DNA from: Cryoendolithus antarcticus
Taxonomy: Eukaryota; Ascomycota; Dothideomycetes; Cladosporiales; Cladosporiaceae
DNA: 64,000 nucleotides
Assembly (NCBI GenBank): GCA_002077065.1
Contig: NAJO01000028.1
Span: forward strand, 186,001 to 250,000
Direction: 5' to 3'
The notes below the pieces were generated by a model. The model was not told the DNA's origin, ran no database searches, and worked only from the letters and a program-made list of their open reading frames with translations. The position numbers and the translations under genes are program-made. Below are positions 10,676 to 21,632 of the stretch, in pieces. How positions within the stretch are numbered: position 1 is the first letter of the stretch; each line of letters starts with the position of its first letter.

Positions 10676-11244
10676 CTTGAACGATGAGGGACGCGATCGA
10701 GCAAGGCAAACGAAGAGTGCTACAAGAGACGAGCCATGCTACCTTATAGACTCACGTTGACCACGTTCCACGCAAGACCGTTCTCCACAGCGCAACTTTA
10801 CCAGCGGCGATTCCAGCGAGTCCACTGCAAGGGCCGCATGGGACTATTGAAGTGAGCGCGAGTGAAGTCCAGCTCCTCGTCGTTTATTGGCTGGGGCACA
10901 GATTGTATGAGCAAAAAACGGCAGAATGCACATCCCGCTGGCAGCGTGACATGCAGATCACCGCGTGCCTGACGCCAGGTGGTCCCGCGACCCAGTCTCC
11001 ATCTCGAATCGTCGTTGATCTCCGCACTTCCTTGTTCTCCGCATGAGAAGGCTGTGGAGTCGGCATCGTTCCCCTCCTTGACGAATGACAAGTTTCGGGC
11101 CGACTGTGGCCGAGTTCCGCTTTGCAAAGCTTCTAATACACCTGCATGTAAAGTAGTTCTTTTGGCAAGCATCTCCTCTTCCTAAACGACACGACTGTGC
11201 GATCACGTCCACAGTCGGACTTGTCAAAGCCGATCGAGGTTTTC
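10676..11244. other. Glucoamylase upstream region
   Basis: Promoter side of the minus-strand glucoamylase gene, before element copy B. Open frames here are short, overlap each other on both strands and show no family features, so I call none. Confidence 0.4.
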
Positions 11245-11422
11245 AACACTGGGCCTCTTCGCCACTCCCTGTGAACGAGACTGCTGATATATGCAGCGCC
11301 GCGGTGGTTCACACGTGCCTTTGCTTAGAAGCTCTCCCAGGCAGCGTGAGCAGCGATCCGCTATTAGCAGTGTCTACCGCGTGTCTCTCTTGAGCGGTCC
11401 GCTTCTCTTGTCATTTGCGTGA
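11245..11422. mobile_element. Miniature inverted-repeat element, degraded copy B
   Basis: A diverged relative of copies A and C. The interior block GCTGATATATGCAGCGCCGC matches both. The right end GAGCGGTCCGCTTCTCTTGTC matches the terminal repeat with transitions. The left end is weak (CTCTTCGCCACTCC), so the left limit is approximate. Nothing coding. Confidence 0.55.
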
Positions 11423-11866
11423 TTCGCAAGATACTGCATGCACATGATCGTTCCAACCACATAGCCGCTAGTGAACCTTATGTTCGGCCACAACGATCAG
11501 TTAGTGGACATGGAGATGACAAGACGTCTGTATGCGAACATCTGTCAGTTGTTCTCGATCACTACCATGCCGCAAAGTCGTACTACGCTTCATGCTTCGT
11601 CCAGACTGTGATCATCAGCCACGTGGGGAACGATCGCATTGTATATCGTTCGAGATCGCCGTTGCAGCGGCTCCAAGTGTGGAGCCGCCCTCCCGTGAGA
11701 TTATCTGGGCCATCTCATGTCATCTCCTTGGAACGGTGATGCATTGCGTCTAGTCACTGACAGCTTCCAGTGTTACGCCATTAATCTATCAGAGGAGGAC
11801 ATCTTGGACCCTATGAGTAGTACGACGATCACTCAACGATAGCACGACTGTCGACGCGATCCGGGT
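11423..11866. other. Phospholipase D upstream region
   Basis: Likely promoter and leader of the phospholipase D gene. No gene seen. Confidence 0.4.
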
Positions 11867-14800
11867 ATGGCGGAAGTCCTCCAACCCACGGCGTCGCCAG
11901 TCCTGGAATCACGTGCAGGCAATGCAATACCTGAGCGAAGAAGCGTGCAATTTGCCAGGGAGGCAGCGGAGGCCGAGTCTGCGCCACCCGCCACCACACC
12001 ATTGCGACATACGACGACCTGGGAGACCGACGAGGATGTCGAGCCTGGACCCGCCGCTGTAGAGCCACCACGGGAGCGGCAGGCGTCTTTCTTGGGGAGG
12101 TTGAGGTTACGGTCACATGGCTCGCCGTCGACGCCAGGGTTTCATACGCGGACCTCGAGTAACCTCGCGGGGGCGACCCCTGGTACACCCAATGTAGCTC
12201 TCTCGCCCAGGTCTGAGCGCAGCGAACCGGTATACCCGGTCTCGAACGCTGGTGATCATGAGATCGCCGAGCAGGCGGACGTGGATGAGGACTCAAGCGA
12301 TGAGCCGCAACAGTCTCAGACGCCTCGGACGAATAAGCGGCGGAAGCGGATGAAGCGACCTCAGACAGACAGTGTCCCATCTACGCCGATGGGAGCTCGA
12401 TTCGCATCGTTCATACGGGAACATCACAGGACGAGCTCGAACACGCGACCAGATGGCGCTGCGAGGGCTGTCACCATGGCTGATGTCGCCGAGGAAGCAA
12501 GGCGGGCAGGGGTGTCAGAGGACGAAGGACGAGAGAGGAAACGCAAAGCTTGGAAGCGCGGGCTTGACGGTGCAAGGGCGATCAGCTACAGCACGCGGCG
12601 ACAGCAAGACGGCAGCGAAACACCAGGCGAGAGGCGACCACCGATGAACCTACGACGTTTGACGGGCATGGAAAATGTCAGCTCGCCATTCCGCGCCATG
12701 CGTGGCGATCGCGTGAATAACACAAGCGTTAGCGCGCACCGCTGGAAGCAAGTCAAGGCAGGTCTAAAGATGCTGGGTCAAAAGAAGCGGAACGAACGTG
12801 TCACGATCGACCACCAGAAATCAGCACAGCTCATGGCAGAGCTTCTGGCAGGTGCACCTGCAGCGCTTGTATTCGCCAGTATGTTCCAGCGCGACGAGCA
12901 CGATCACAGGAAGATCCCAGTGTTGCTTGAGCAGCTAAAGATACGCATACCATCGAGCCATAGTCCCGTGAAAGATGGAAAGGACGGCGCTTCGGAGGAT
13001 CGACATGTGGTCTTCCGAATCGAACTCGAGTATGGCAATGGAGCTGCAAAGATGAACTGGGTCATTCATCGAACGTTGTATGAGATCTTGTCGATGCATG
13101 GCAAGTACAAGGGCCAGGGCCAGGTTGACAAGCTTCCGTTCAGACGAGAAGACAAGGCCAAGGCGAAGCAACCTCGATTCCCGAAGTCTGCATTTCCATA
13201 CGCGCGTGGCTTCAGAGGTCTGTGGGACGCGTTGGCCGACGAAGAGGATGAAGAAGAGGAGAACGAAATCGTCGAAGAGAGCGGACGTGAGGGTGAAGCC
13301 ACAACACCCGCGCGACCCGAGAGACCCAGGAGAACCCGGTCTTCGTTTGTCTTGTCACGTAGAAAGTCAAGTATAGCGGGCATTGGCGAGCACGGCAAGG
13401 TTGGCTCACAAGAGGATCCACGCAGAGATGCCTACGCGGAGCGCCAGCGGAGGAAACTCGAGGTATACCTGCAGCGAATGATTCGGTGGCTCATATTCAG
13501 ACCGGACAGCACGCGACTATGCAAATTTCTCGAACTTTCAGCGCTGTCAATCAGGCTCTCTGCTGAAGGCGGATTCGTTGGAAAGCAAGGCTTCACGAAG
13601 GTCGCATCACGGCAACATCGCGAGATCAAGAACAAAGCTGTGCCTGTACCGCAAGGCATTAGAGACCGACAGAAGTCGCGATGGACGTTGGTGAGACATA
13701 GCTACATCGTCATAGTAGACGGACCTGAGTCTTTGAACCCATACGATGTCTTTCTGGTGGACTCGGACTTTATCACCGGATCGCAGAAGAAACGGCTGCG
13801 AGATCAAAGTGCAGGAGAGATGGTCAAGACGGCTGCTGAGACCACGTCGCGCAAGCAGCATCACTACATACGACTGTTCAACTCCGAAAGGAAATTGAAG
13901 CTGGTCGCGCACGGCGAGCGACAGTGGGCGCAGTTCAATGAGTCTATCGAACTCATGGCAAAGCAAAGCATCTGGGCAAAGAAACAACGCTTTGGCAGTT
14001 TCGCCCCAGTCCGCGACAACGTGTGGTGTCGATGGCTTGTCGACGGTCGAGATCATATGTGGCAAGTTTCACGTGCCATTGACAACGCCAAAGATTTTGT
14101 GTACATTCACGACTGGTGGCTAAGCCCTGAGATCTACATGCGCCGTCCGGCTGCGATCAGTCAGAAGTGGAGGCTAGATCGACTACTGCTGCGGAAAGCT
14201 CAAGAAGGTGTAAAGATCTTCGTCATCGTGTACAGAAACATAGAGTCTGCGATCCCCATCGATTCTGAGTACACCAAGTGGAGTCTGCTGGACTTGCATG
14301 AGAACATCACTATCCAGCGTTCGCCGAATCAGTTTCGACAAAATCAATTCTTCTGGGCGCATCACGAGAAGTTGGTGGTTGTCGACAACATGATGGCTTT
14401 CGTGGGTGGTGTCGACCTCTGCTTTGGTAGATGGGACGATCCATGCCATTCGCTCACCGATGACAAACTAACGGGCTTCGAGCTTGAGCACGACGTGCCT
14501 CGAGATGCCCAACATTGTCAGATCTGGCCAGGCAAAGATTACAGCAATCCCAGAGTGCAGGACTTCTACGCTCTCGATCGACCTTACGAGGAGATGTATG
14601 ATCGTACAAAGGTTCCGCGCATGCCATGGCACGACATCGCCATGCAGATTGTTGGACAGCCAGCACGAGATGTCGGACGTCATTTCGTGCAGCGGTGGAA
14701 TTATATTCTGCGAGCGCGAGTACCGTCGAGACCTACACCAATTCTAATCCCACCACCGGAGTACGAGCAGGGCGAACTTGACAGTCTCGGCATGAGCGGC

Positions 14801-17184
14801 ACTTGCCAGGTGCAGATCCTTCGATCATGTTCGCCCTGGTCGATGGGCACACCGAATAAGACAGAGCACAGCATCATGAACGCATACACCGCATTGATCG
14901 AGGCCTCTGATCACTTCGTATACATCGAGAACCAGTTTTACATCTCCAGCTGTACTGTAGAAGGCACGGTCATTCACAATAAGATTGGTGATGCAATTGT
15001 GGAGCGAGCTATCCGCGCTCACGAGAATGGCGAGGATTGGAAAGTCTGTCTCATCATACCACTTATGCCTGGCTTCCAGAACAGCGTGGACTCGCAAGAC
15101 GGAACAAGTATACGGCTTATCATGCAATACCAGTACCGCAGTATCAGCCGTGGCGACTCGTCAATATTCGGCAGGCTGAGGGCTCATGGCATTAATCCTG
15201 CACGCTACATACACTTCTTCTCGCTGCGTCAATGGGGCAAGATCGGTCCGAAGAAGTGTCTTACGACCGAGCAGCTGTACATTCATGCGAAATGCATGGT
15301 TGTAGATGACCGACATGTTATCATTGGGTCCGCCAACATCAATGAACGCTCCATGCTGGGGTCGCGAGACTCCGAGGTAGCTTCGATCGTCACCGACAAC
15401 AAGATGATCCCGAGCTTCATGGCCGGAGAGCCGTACATGGTCGGCGAGTTCCCTCATACACTCCGAATGCGCCTGATGCGTGAGCATCTTGGTATTGATG
15501 TTGATGCGATCTACCGACGCGAGCAGATGGCGCAAGAACGGGCCGAGCAGGACGCTGACATGGAGCACATCTATCGTGAGGACTTCGCCAAGGCCGGAAC
15601 ACACGATGGCGCCACAGACTACTTCGTACCGCCTCTGGCTCCGACACCACCAATGACACCTCGTTCGCAAGGTGGTGATCGTATGCCCTCGCCCAACGTG
15701 TTGACTCAACAAAACTTGCGTGCCATTCCATCTGAGCTCGCTGGCAAGACCGAAGATCTTCGTGGTTGGGTCAACAAGGCACATACTGGTAGTACAGAAG
15801 TCAGGTCGACGGAATCCAAGAAAGAGAATGAGAAGCAGAAGGCTGCCACTAGACTGCAACACGATCTTGATGTCGAGGGGTTCGGCGTTGACAACGAGGC
15901 CGGGCTCGAGAATGCCGACGGACCTGGTCTGCGAGACACCTTCGTCGATGCTGATGGAAGAGAGGTACTCTTCTGGAAGGACGCACCAGATGCTAAGCGC
16001 ATCGGCAAATTTGAGAAGAATCTTCCGAACCACGAGGCGGAGGATGATAAGCATGCTCGCGAGGTGATCCAGCCGCCTTGGCCTGTCGACCGGAGTGATA
16101 CCTATCTTCTCGGTCTAGCGGCTCGATCCCAGCTACCTGCACTGCCTGCAGAAGACGATACAGACATTGGCGGCCCACCACTGACGCACCAAGCCTCAAG
16201 GTCCTCGAGGAAGACTACCAATCCCCTCTTCCACACTCTCGAGCGCCCCGAGGTGACCGAAGATTGCATGACCGATCCTTTGGCACCTGGCTTCTTTGAC
16301 GACATCTGGCAGACTGTCGCTGAGAATAACACCAAGATCTACCGTCAGGTATTCCGATGCATGCCCGACTCAGAGGTTCTCGACTGGGATGATTACAAAC
16401 GCTTTAACGATTACGGCGAACGGTTCATGCAATCGCAGGGACTCGGCAACAGCAAGCCGTCAGCTCCCAAAGGAGCGCCTGGGAGTTCCGGGCCACCTGG
16501 TAGCAGCGGACCAGATAGCGTGGTCGCGCAAGCCCTGAATGAGAAGCTCGGCAATCCCGCAGAGAAATCGAAAGGTCTGCTTGGTGGCATTGCCAACAAA
16601 TTAGCACCTGGTAAAGCTCTTGGCGGAGCCTCGGATCCCGAGCTCACTCACACTCAAGAAGCCACGCTCGAGAAGGAGATCAACGAAAAGCAGCGCGACT
16701 CACCCACCTCAGGCAGCACTGAGCCGACCGCCGTCGCCACACCCGAGGAGCGACCTCTCGACGAGAAGGAAGCCGTCATCAAAGCTGACACAACCGAGGA
16801 GACTGATGTTGCTCGGCGACGCGCAGTGACTATCGCCGACGATCCTAATCTTGCGCCTGAGACGACGGCTACGTCTGGCACAACAAGCACTGCCAATGGC
16901 TTGCAGCAGTCTGCTAGCCAGAGGCGGAGACGCAGAGGCACGACAAAGAGCTCTGGGAGGCCTGCGGCGGCTATGGATGAAATCATGAGTAAGGAGGAGG
17001 CCGAGGAGTTGTTGGAAATGACGCAGGGGACATTGGTTGCTTGGCCTTATGATTGGTATGTTGACAATCTGTGAAACCCCTGAGATCCTACTGACTTATG
17101 CCTCGCAGGCTTGCTAAAGAGGAGAAAGGAGGGAACTGGCTTTATGCGGTGGACCAGTTGGCGCCGATCGAGATCTATGACTAA
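11867..17184 (+). CDS. SPO14: Phospholipase D (Spo14/PLD1 type)
   Basis: Exons 11867-17055 and 17109-17184 give 1754 residues. The 53-nt intron (GTATGT...GCAG) splices Trp to LAKEEKGGNWLYAVDQ. A long Ser/Pro/Arg-rich N-terminus precedes a PX-like region (about residues 380-450, including MNWVIHRTLYEILSMHGKYK) and a PH-like region (WTLVRHSYIVIVDGPESLNP). Two HKD catalytic motifs follow: HHEKLVVVDNMMAFVGGVD near residue 831 and HAKCMVVDDRHVIIGSANIN near residue 1139. The enzyme hydrolyses phosphatidylcholine to phosphatidic acid at membranes and acts in secretion and sporulation in yeast. The C-terminal 400 residues are low-complexity and acidic or Ser/Thr-rich before a conserved end. It converges with the inositol phosphate kinase gene. 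Confidence 0.95.
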
Positions 17185-17330
17185 GCTATGGTCGGTCATG
17201 CGACTCGGAAAATTCGGAACGGATGGATGCAATCATTTGCATGTCTTAATTAATTTTGATTTACAGCGCGGCGTTGGGTGTAGCTGATATCGAGCGCATA
17301 GTATATAGGTTACATCGCACTTGCTGGCAA

Positions 17331-18314
17331 TCAAGGTCGCGACAGTGCACACACCGTCTCCTTGGCCCACACATCTTCGGCTTCAGCGTTCCCGTACCAC
17401 CCTTCGTTGCGCAGTCGCGACTCCACTTCCTTCCAGTATGCCATCTTCTCTGGCAGCTTGAGGTCGAGGTCTCCAAGTCTGGCCTCTACGTTGCCCCGGG
17501 ACAACTTGACGAACAGCGTACAGTCCCTAAGCGTCATCGCCCGGCAAACATTCCAGATCGCTTTCTCGCCCTCAACTTCGAGCACACCATGCGGATCTAG
17601 GATCTGCTGATGGCCTCGCAATGCAGTGAGCATTTCCTTTCCGTTACCTGTCAAGAAACCAATGACGTCCTGATCCTTGGTGAACGATGTCGCGACTTCC
17701 AGCCGATGCGCCTTCCCTTCGCTCACCAGTCTTAGCGGGCAGGTCTCCTGCCGATCGGTGGCTGTATGCGAACGCTTCGCACCTCGCTGTGCTCGGAGAG
17801 CGCAGGTCCGACAGCGCTTAGCATCGAGCGGGGCGTTGGGAGACTGTGCCAACCATTTTGGCTTGAGCTGAAGAAGGACCTCGCTGTCTTCTGCAGGTGT
17901 CATGTCCGTGATCAGAAGGCCATGGCTCTCAGCAAGGGGAAGCACATCTTCGAGCCGACAAGCTGGTCGAGAGATGCTGGTAAGAGACGCATTCAAGGCC
18001 TCAGCCAGGCCGGGTTCAAGCGCTATGAGTTCTTGCTGGACGACATGGTGTGCTGGGAACAGCGGTCGGAAGTTTCGATCGAACGCCTCAAGTTGCGCTT
18101 TCGCAGGCTGCACATGCGACAGATCTTTACGTACACGTAGGAGCTTGCCTCGTAGTGGATTGTCCCCGTCGGACGTCAAAGTTGCGATGCGGAAGACGAA
18201 GTTGGCGCCACCTTCGCTGAGGTAGATGAGCTGCAGTGGTGTGCCTGAAGTCGAAGGCTCTACGCTGATTGACGGGAGGTCTCCTTGCTTGTCGTAATAT
18301 GCTGTGATTGACAT
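17331..18314 (-). CDS. IPK1: Inositol-pentakisphosphate 2-kinase
   Basis: A 327-residue single-exon protein starting MSITAYYDKQGDLPS; an extension upstream would need a TTG start. Family marks in order: a nucleotide-binding glycine segment YLSEGGANFVFRI, GKLLRVRKDL, LLITDMTP, the kinase signature LQLKPKWLAQSPNAP with a Cys pair in AKRCRTCALRAQ, then RDCTLFVKLSRG and DLDLKLPEKMAYW. These fit the Ipk1 family, which phosphorylates InsP5 at the 2 position to make InsP6, needed for mRNA export and phosphate signalling. The length is typical for filamentous fungi. It is convergent with phospholipase D, whose product pathway also feeds lipid signalling, though adjacency alone proves nothing. Confidence 0.88.
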   Translation of the reverse strand: MSITAYYDKQGDLPSISVEPSTSGTPLQLIYLSEGGANFVFRIATLTSDGDNPLRGKLLRVRKDLSHVQPAKAQLEAFDRNFRPLFPAHHVVQQELIALEPGLAEALNASLTSISRPACRLEDVLPLAESHGLLITDMTPAEDSEVLLQLKPKWLAQSPNAPLDAKRCRTCALRAQRGAKRSHTATDRQETCPLRLVSEGKAHRLEVATSFTKDQDVIGFLTGNGKEMLTALRGHQQILDPHGVLEVEGEKAIWNVCRAMTLRDCTLFVKLSRGNVEARLGDLDLKLPEKMAYWKEVESRLRNEGWYGNAEAEDVWAKETVCALSRP

Positions 18315-18635
18315 AGAGTCTCGTAAATTTGGCCTGGCGGCCAGCAAGATAGAAGCTAGCGGTCGTTTGTTCGTCCTTGAATAAGCTCTTCTTCTGGGCC
18401 AATAGGTGAGGTATCAACGCGTTGGCGTTGCCAGTACCTGATTCGAGAGAGGAACTGGGTCTAGGTATAATCCCTCGATGGAAATATCTGTACCCGAGGG
18501 TCCTCTACGTAATGATCTGTAGTGTTTCGACAAGATTTGACAGCAGCTGAATCGTAGGATATCTCGAGGTGTGGTGAATCCGAGAGCATCTTCCATCGAC
18601 GTCAGACTCACACGACAGCAACGACAATGTAAACG

Positions 18636-19135
18636 ATGGATACATCGCCCGAACTACAACACATCTCTCGAAGAATGTCTGCTTCGGAGCCTACAAAGTT
18701 GCCAACGCCGAGTGCTTGCGTCGCAGGTATGTTAACGTGAGAACCCATTACTCCCTGCACGCAAGATGCTAACAAACGTCCAGACTTCTGCATCATCCCC
18801 ATCGGCACTCCCACAGCCAGCGTCTCCAACGAAGTTGCCCAAGTCCAACGCTTACTCAAGCAAACCGGCGTCAAGTACTCTATGCACTCTGCAGGCACAA
18901 CTCTAGGTCAGAATTGCCCCCCTGCCTTCCTCTTGTAGCGCTCACTAACGACTTCACAGAAGGCACATGGGACGAAGTAATGCACATCATAGGCCAATGC
19001 CACAGCCTGCTGCACGCCAACGGCGTCGTGCGGATACAAAGCGACATTCGTGTTGGCAGTCGAACAGACAAGAAGCAGGGCTTTGAGGATAAGGTGGCGA
19101 AGGTGGAGAAACTGTTGGCTGGGGACCAGGGGTAA
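18636..19135 (+). CDS. ECM15: Ecm15/MTH1187 (UPF0045, thiamine-binding-like) protein
   Basis: Exons 18636-18726, 18784-18906 and 18960-19135 give 129 residues. Introns are 57 nt (GTATGT...CCAG) and 53 nt (GTCAGA, branch CTAAC, acceptor ACAG); the second donor is weak, but the frame and family match require it. The core runs ADFCIIPIGTPTASVSNEVA, KYSMHSAGTTLEGTWDEVM and HANGVVRIQSDIRVGSRTDK, the pattern of the MTH1187/YkoF-like ferredoxin-fold family that includes yeast Ecm15. Bacterial relatives bind thiamine or its pyrimidine part; the fungal role is not settled. A shorter start at the internal ATG (MSASEP) is possible. It is divergent from IPK1, about 320 bp apart. Confidence 0.85.
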
Positions 19136-19299
19136 AAGGCAGCGGAGGGCAAGGGGAGAGGTGAGTAATGTTCCTTAGTAGGTATTTAGTCGTCTACTGA
19201 TAGCCTCGTGAGGCATCATCTGTCATGTCATGGCCCTCATTAGTTGGTAACCCCAACGCCTCGCTTTCGTAACGCGAATGCAAAAACAGCACATCTTTC

Positions 19300-21021
19300 T
19301 CACGAGGCATAAGCCGGCGGCGCGTCTCCACCCGTACTCGTCCCGCCATCCGAAGTCCGCCGCCATCGCTCACCACCTGACTTCTCCTCCGCTACACGTC
19401 TGGCGATCTCGCTGGCCATCTTCATCATCCAAGCTTGTTCAAGGATGCCGCCGGTCGAGCCCTCGTTGAAGGCATTCGAGAGATCGGGTAGCTTGACTTC
19501 AGAGTGTGAGCGGTACAGCTCGCCCTTAGGTCTCGAAGGTAGAGTCTGCATCCGAGGCAGGTGTTGTCGTTGCGGTCGCTTCTCGTTCTCTTTGGCCGGC
19601 AACACCATGGAGGCGCGTGGAGTTGGGTCATCGTCGTCTGGCGGTTGTATGACTTTGTGGAGGGGTGTGATCGGTCTTCGACTTGGCGTACTTGACGAAG
19701 CGACGCCGTCGGCCTTGTCAGTCGTGAAGCCCACGATCTTCTTAGGACTTCGAGGCGGTGTTGAGACTTCTCCTTCACGCAAAACACTGGGAATTTGATT
19801 CGAAGGATTTGTGACAGAGCTGCTCTCCTCCTTCGATCGACTCTCGCTTGCGCTTATGCTGTCATCGTAGCCGCTTGACTGGCTCACTACATCGCTAGCG
19901 TCGTTCTCCACAGCAGTCTTCCGCAAGTTGACAACGCGATGCTTGCGTTTGCGTTGTGCGTGTGGTCTGGGTCGTCCGCTTCCGAGTGTGTAGGTTGTAG
20001 GTGCTGAGGCATTGCTGACTAGACTCGGTCGAGTGATATGTGATCCTGTGCCCGATGTAATGGATGCTGTCGATGACAGAGTCGCTGATCTGTCAAAGGA
20101 CGAGTTCAGACGCGATAAAGTCGCAATTCGAGGATTGGGCGTGCTGTACCCTGACATGCCCTGGCCTCGGTCTGCAGCTGTCGCCCACGCTCGGTACACT
20201 GTGTCGCGGATGGCAGGCGTGAATAGTGATAGCGTTCGCTGACTTTCAGACAGTGCAGCGAGTCTCAGCAGGTTCTTCTGGGAGAAACTTGCATACGTCT
20301 CTGTCGCTTCACCATCGGCGGGTGTCCTCTCACCACCCATAGTCTCAGCTGAGGAATCCGCGAAAGGGTCAATCCTCGGCTGGACAGCTTCTGCGGCTTG
20401 CGATCTGATCTCTTCCAACGCCTGATACTCAGGATTGAACATCCGCAAGGACAGCTTGTGGATGATAGCCGGCAAGTCTTCCATGAATAGCACCCTGAGT
20501 TGGTTCTCGATAGTCCTCTGGAGATATTCTCGGACGAAAGGTATCGCATCAAAGGTCGAAGACACCTTCAGAGATTCTATCGGATCGTTGCGGAAGACCA
20601 GCGTGACGCCTTTCTGTTTCGAAAACACCAGTATCACGAAGCCTGATAATCTTATGTCCGACAGCGTGATCTGTAAAGGTATCGTGAGCCCACTACTCGC
20701 CGCAAGTGGCTGTGGACTGGCAAATGATGGCTTTGTCGACAAGTATGTGTTCAGCGGGTTGGCTTGTACTCGCGTCTTCAAGGTCAGATAAGCATCTCCC
20801 GTGTAGCTCATCTTGAATATCCCCCGAAATCGATCTTCTGCAAGATCGCCAATTTCCAGTATCTCCAAATCAGGTGGCGTAGGTCCCAGGTTGAGTTCGT
20901 TCACCAAGATATCGTCCACGATGATAGGAGGTTTTGGCGATTTGTTCAGCGCCGTTGTGAGCATTGCGCGTACCCGCTCGGTGTCCGCGATCAGCGGCGA
21001 CCAGTTGAAGTTGAAGGCCAT
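19300..21021 (-). CDS. MDM34: MDM34, ERMES complex subunit
   Basis: A 573-residue single-exon protein. The start MAFNFNWSPLIADTERVRAM is the family's conserved N-terminus, so I chose this ATG over the extension upstream. The lipid-binding SMP domain covers about residues 1-195 (PPIIVDDILVNELNLGPTPP, GIFKMSYTGDAYLTLKTRVQ, RTIENQLRVLFMEDLPAIIH). The remainder is Ser/Thr/Pro-rich with a basic patch (RPRPHAQRKRKHRVVN), and the end ERWRRTSDGGTSTGG is typical of the family. Mdm34 sits in the mitochondrial outer membrane and, with Mmm1, Mdm10 and Mdm12, tethers it to the ER for phospholipid transfer. It is divergent from the ergosterol gene ERG5. Confidence 0.95.
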   Translation of the reverse strand: MAFNFNWSPLIADTERVRAMLTTALNKSPKPPIIVDDILVNELNLGPTPPDLEILEIGDLAEDRFRGIFKMSYTGDAYLTLKTRVQANPLNTYLSTKPSFASPQPLAASSGLTIPLQITLSDIRLSGFVILVFSKQKGVTLVFRNDPIESLKVSSTFDAIPFVREYLQRTIENQLRVLFMEDLPAIIHKLSLRMFNPEYQALEEIRSQAAEAVQPRIDPFADSSAETMGGERTPADGEATETYASFSQKNLLRLAALSESQRTLSLFTPAIRDTVYRAWATAADRGQGMSGYSTPNPRIATLSRLNSSFDRSATLSSTASITSGTGSHITRPSLVSNASAPTTYTLGSGRPRPHAQRKRKHRVVNLRKTAVENDASDVVSQSSGYDDSISASESRSKEESSSVTNPSNQIPSVLREGEVSTPPRSPKKIVGFTTDKADGVASSSTPSRRPITPLHKVIQPPDDDDPTPRASMVLPAKENEKRPQRQHLPRMQTLPSRPKGELYRSHSEVKLPDLSNAFNEGSTGGILEQAWMMKMASEIARRVAEEKSGGERWRRTSDGGTSTGGDAPPAYAS

Positions 21022-21632
21022 CTTTGCGGTGTCACCTCTATATGGTCTGGGTCCTTGTAAGGTTTTGTTCCCGAGTAATATTAACGTAGCCCAAGTCAAG
21101 TGGGCTGTCTGGTCGCGTGCCTCCGTTGGTGAAGGTCTTGAGCAGACCCAGCGACAAATTTCGAGCAGTGGTCCCGTCGCTGGTCAGTCATTCTTGACAG
21201 AAGCCTCCAAGAGTTTGGCGCGCGACGGTGACCGTGGTGCGTATGGTGTATGCGACATTTCTGCGATGATTATTGTTGTTTCTTGATCTACCGAGCTCTG
21301 ACCATGACCCGGCAGTCGCACCTTCCGCCAGTTCGTGGCCGAGCCAATAGGCGTTAGCGGGGATAAGCTCATGCAGGTGCAGAGAGTAAAATGGTCTGAT
21401 TGTGAATAATCGCATTGGGATGCCGCCTCGCTTCATTTTCTCCCTCGCGCTCTCACTCGCTCATCTGTCCACTGGGATATCGTCGCTCGCTTTTGTTGCA
21501 CTCGTTAGGCCGAGCCTCACCGTGTACCAATATCGCAACACTACGAACAAAAGGTCATCCAGTGGGTTGTGGTCAAGCTTGGTGGCGGTGAAGCATTGAA
21601 GCTTGCAGAGGGTGGAACAGCGAACAGACACG
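21022..21632. promoter_or_regulatory. Divergent promoter region MDM34/ERG5
   Basis: About 610 bp between two divergent start codons. The ERG5 side has pyrimidine-rich blocks (near 21425-21475), common in fungal core promoters. I did not find a clear sterol regulatory element by eye. Confidence 0.45.
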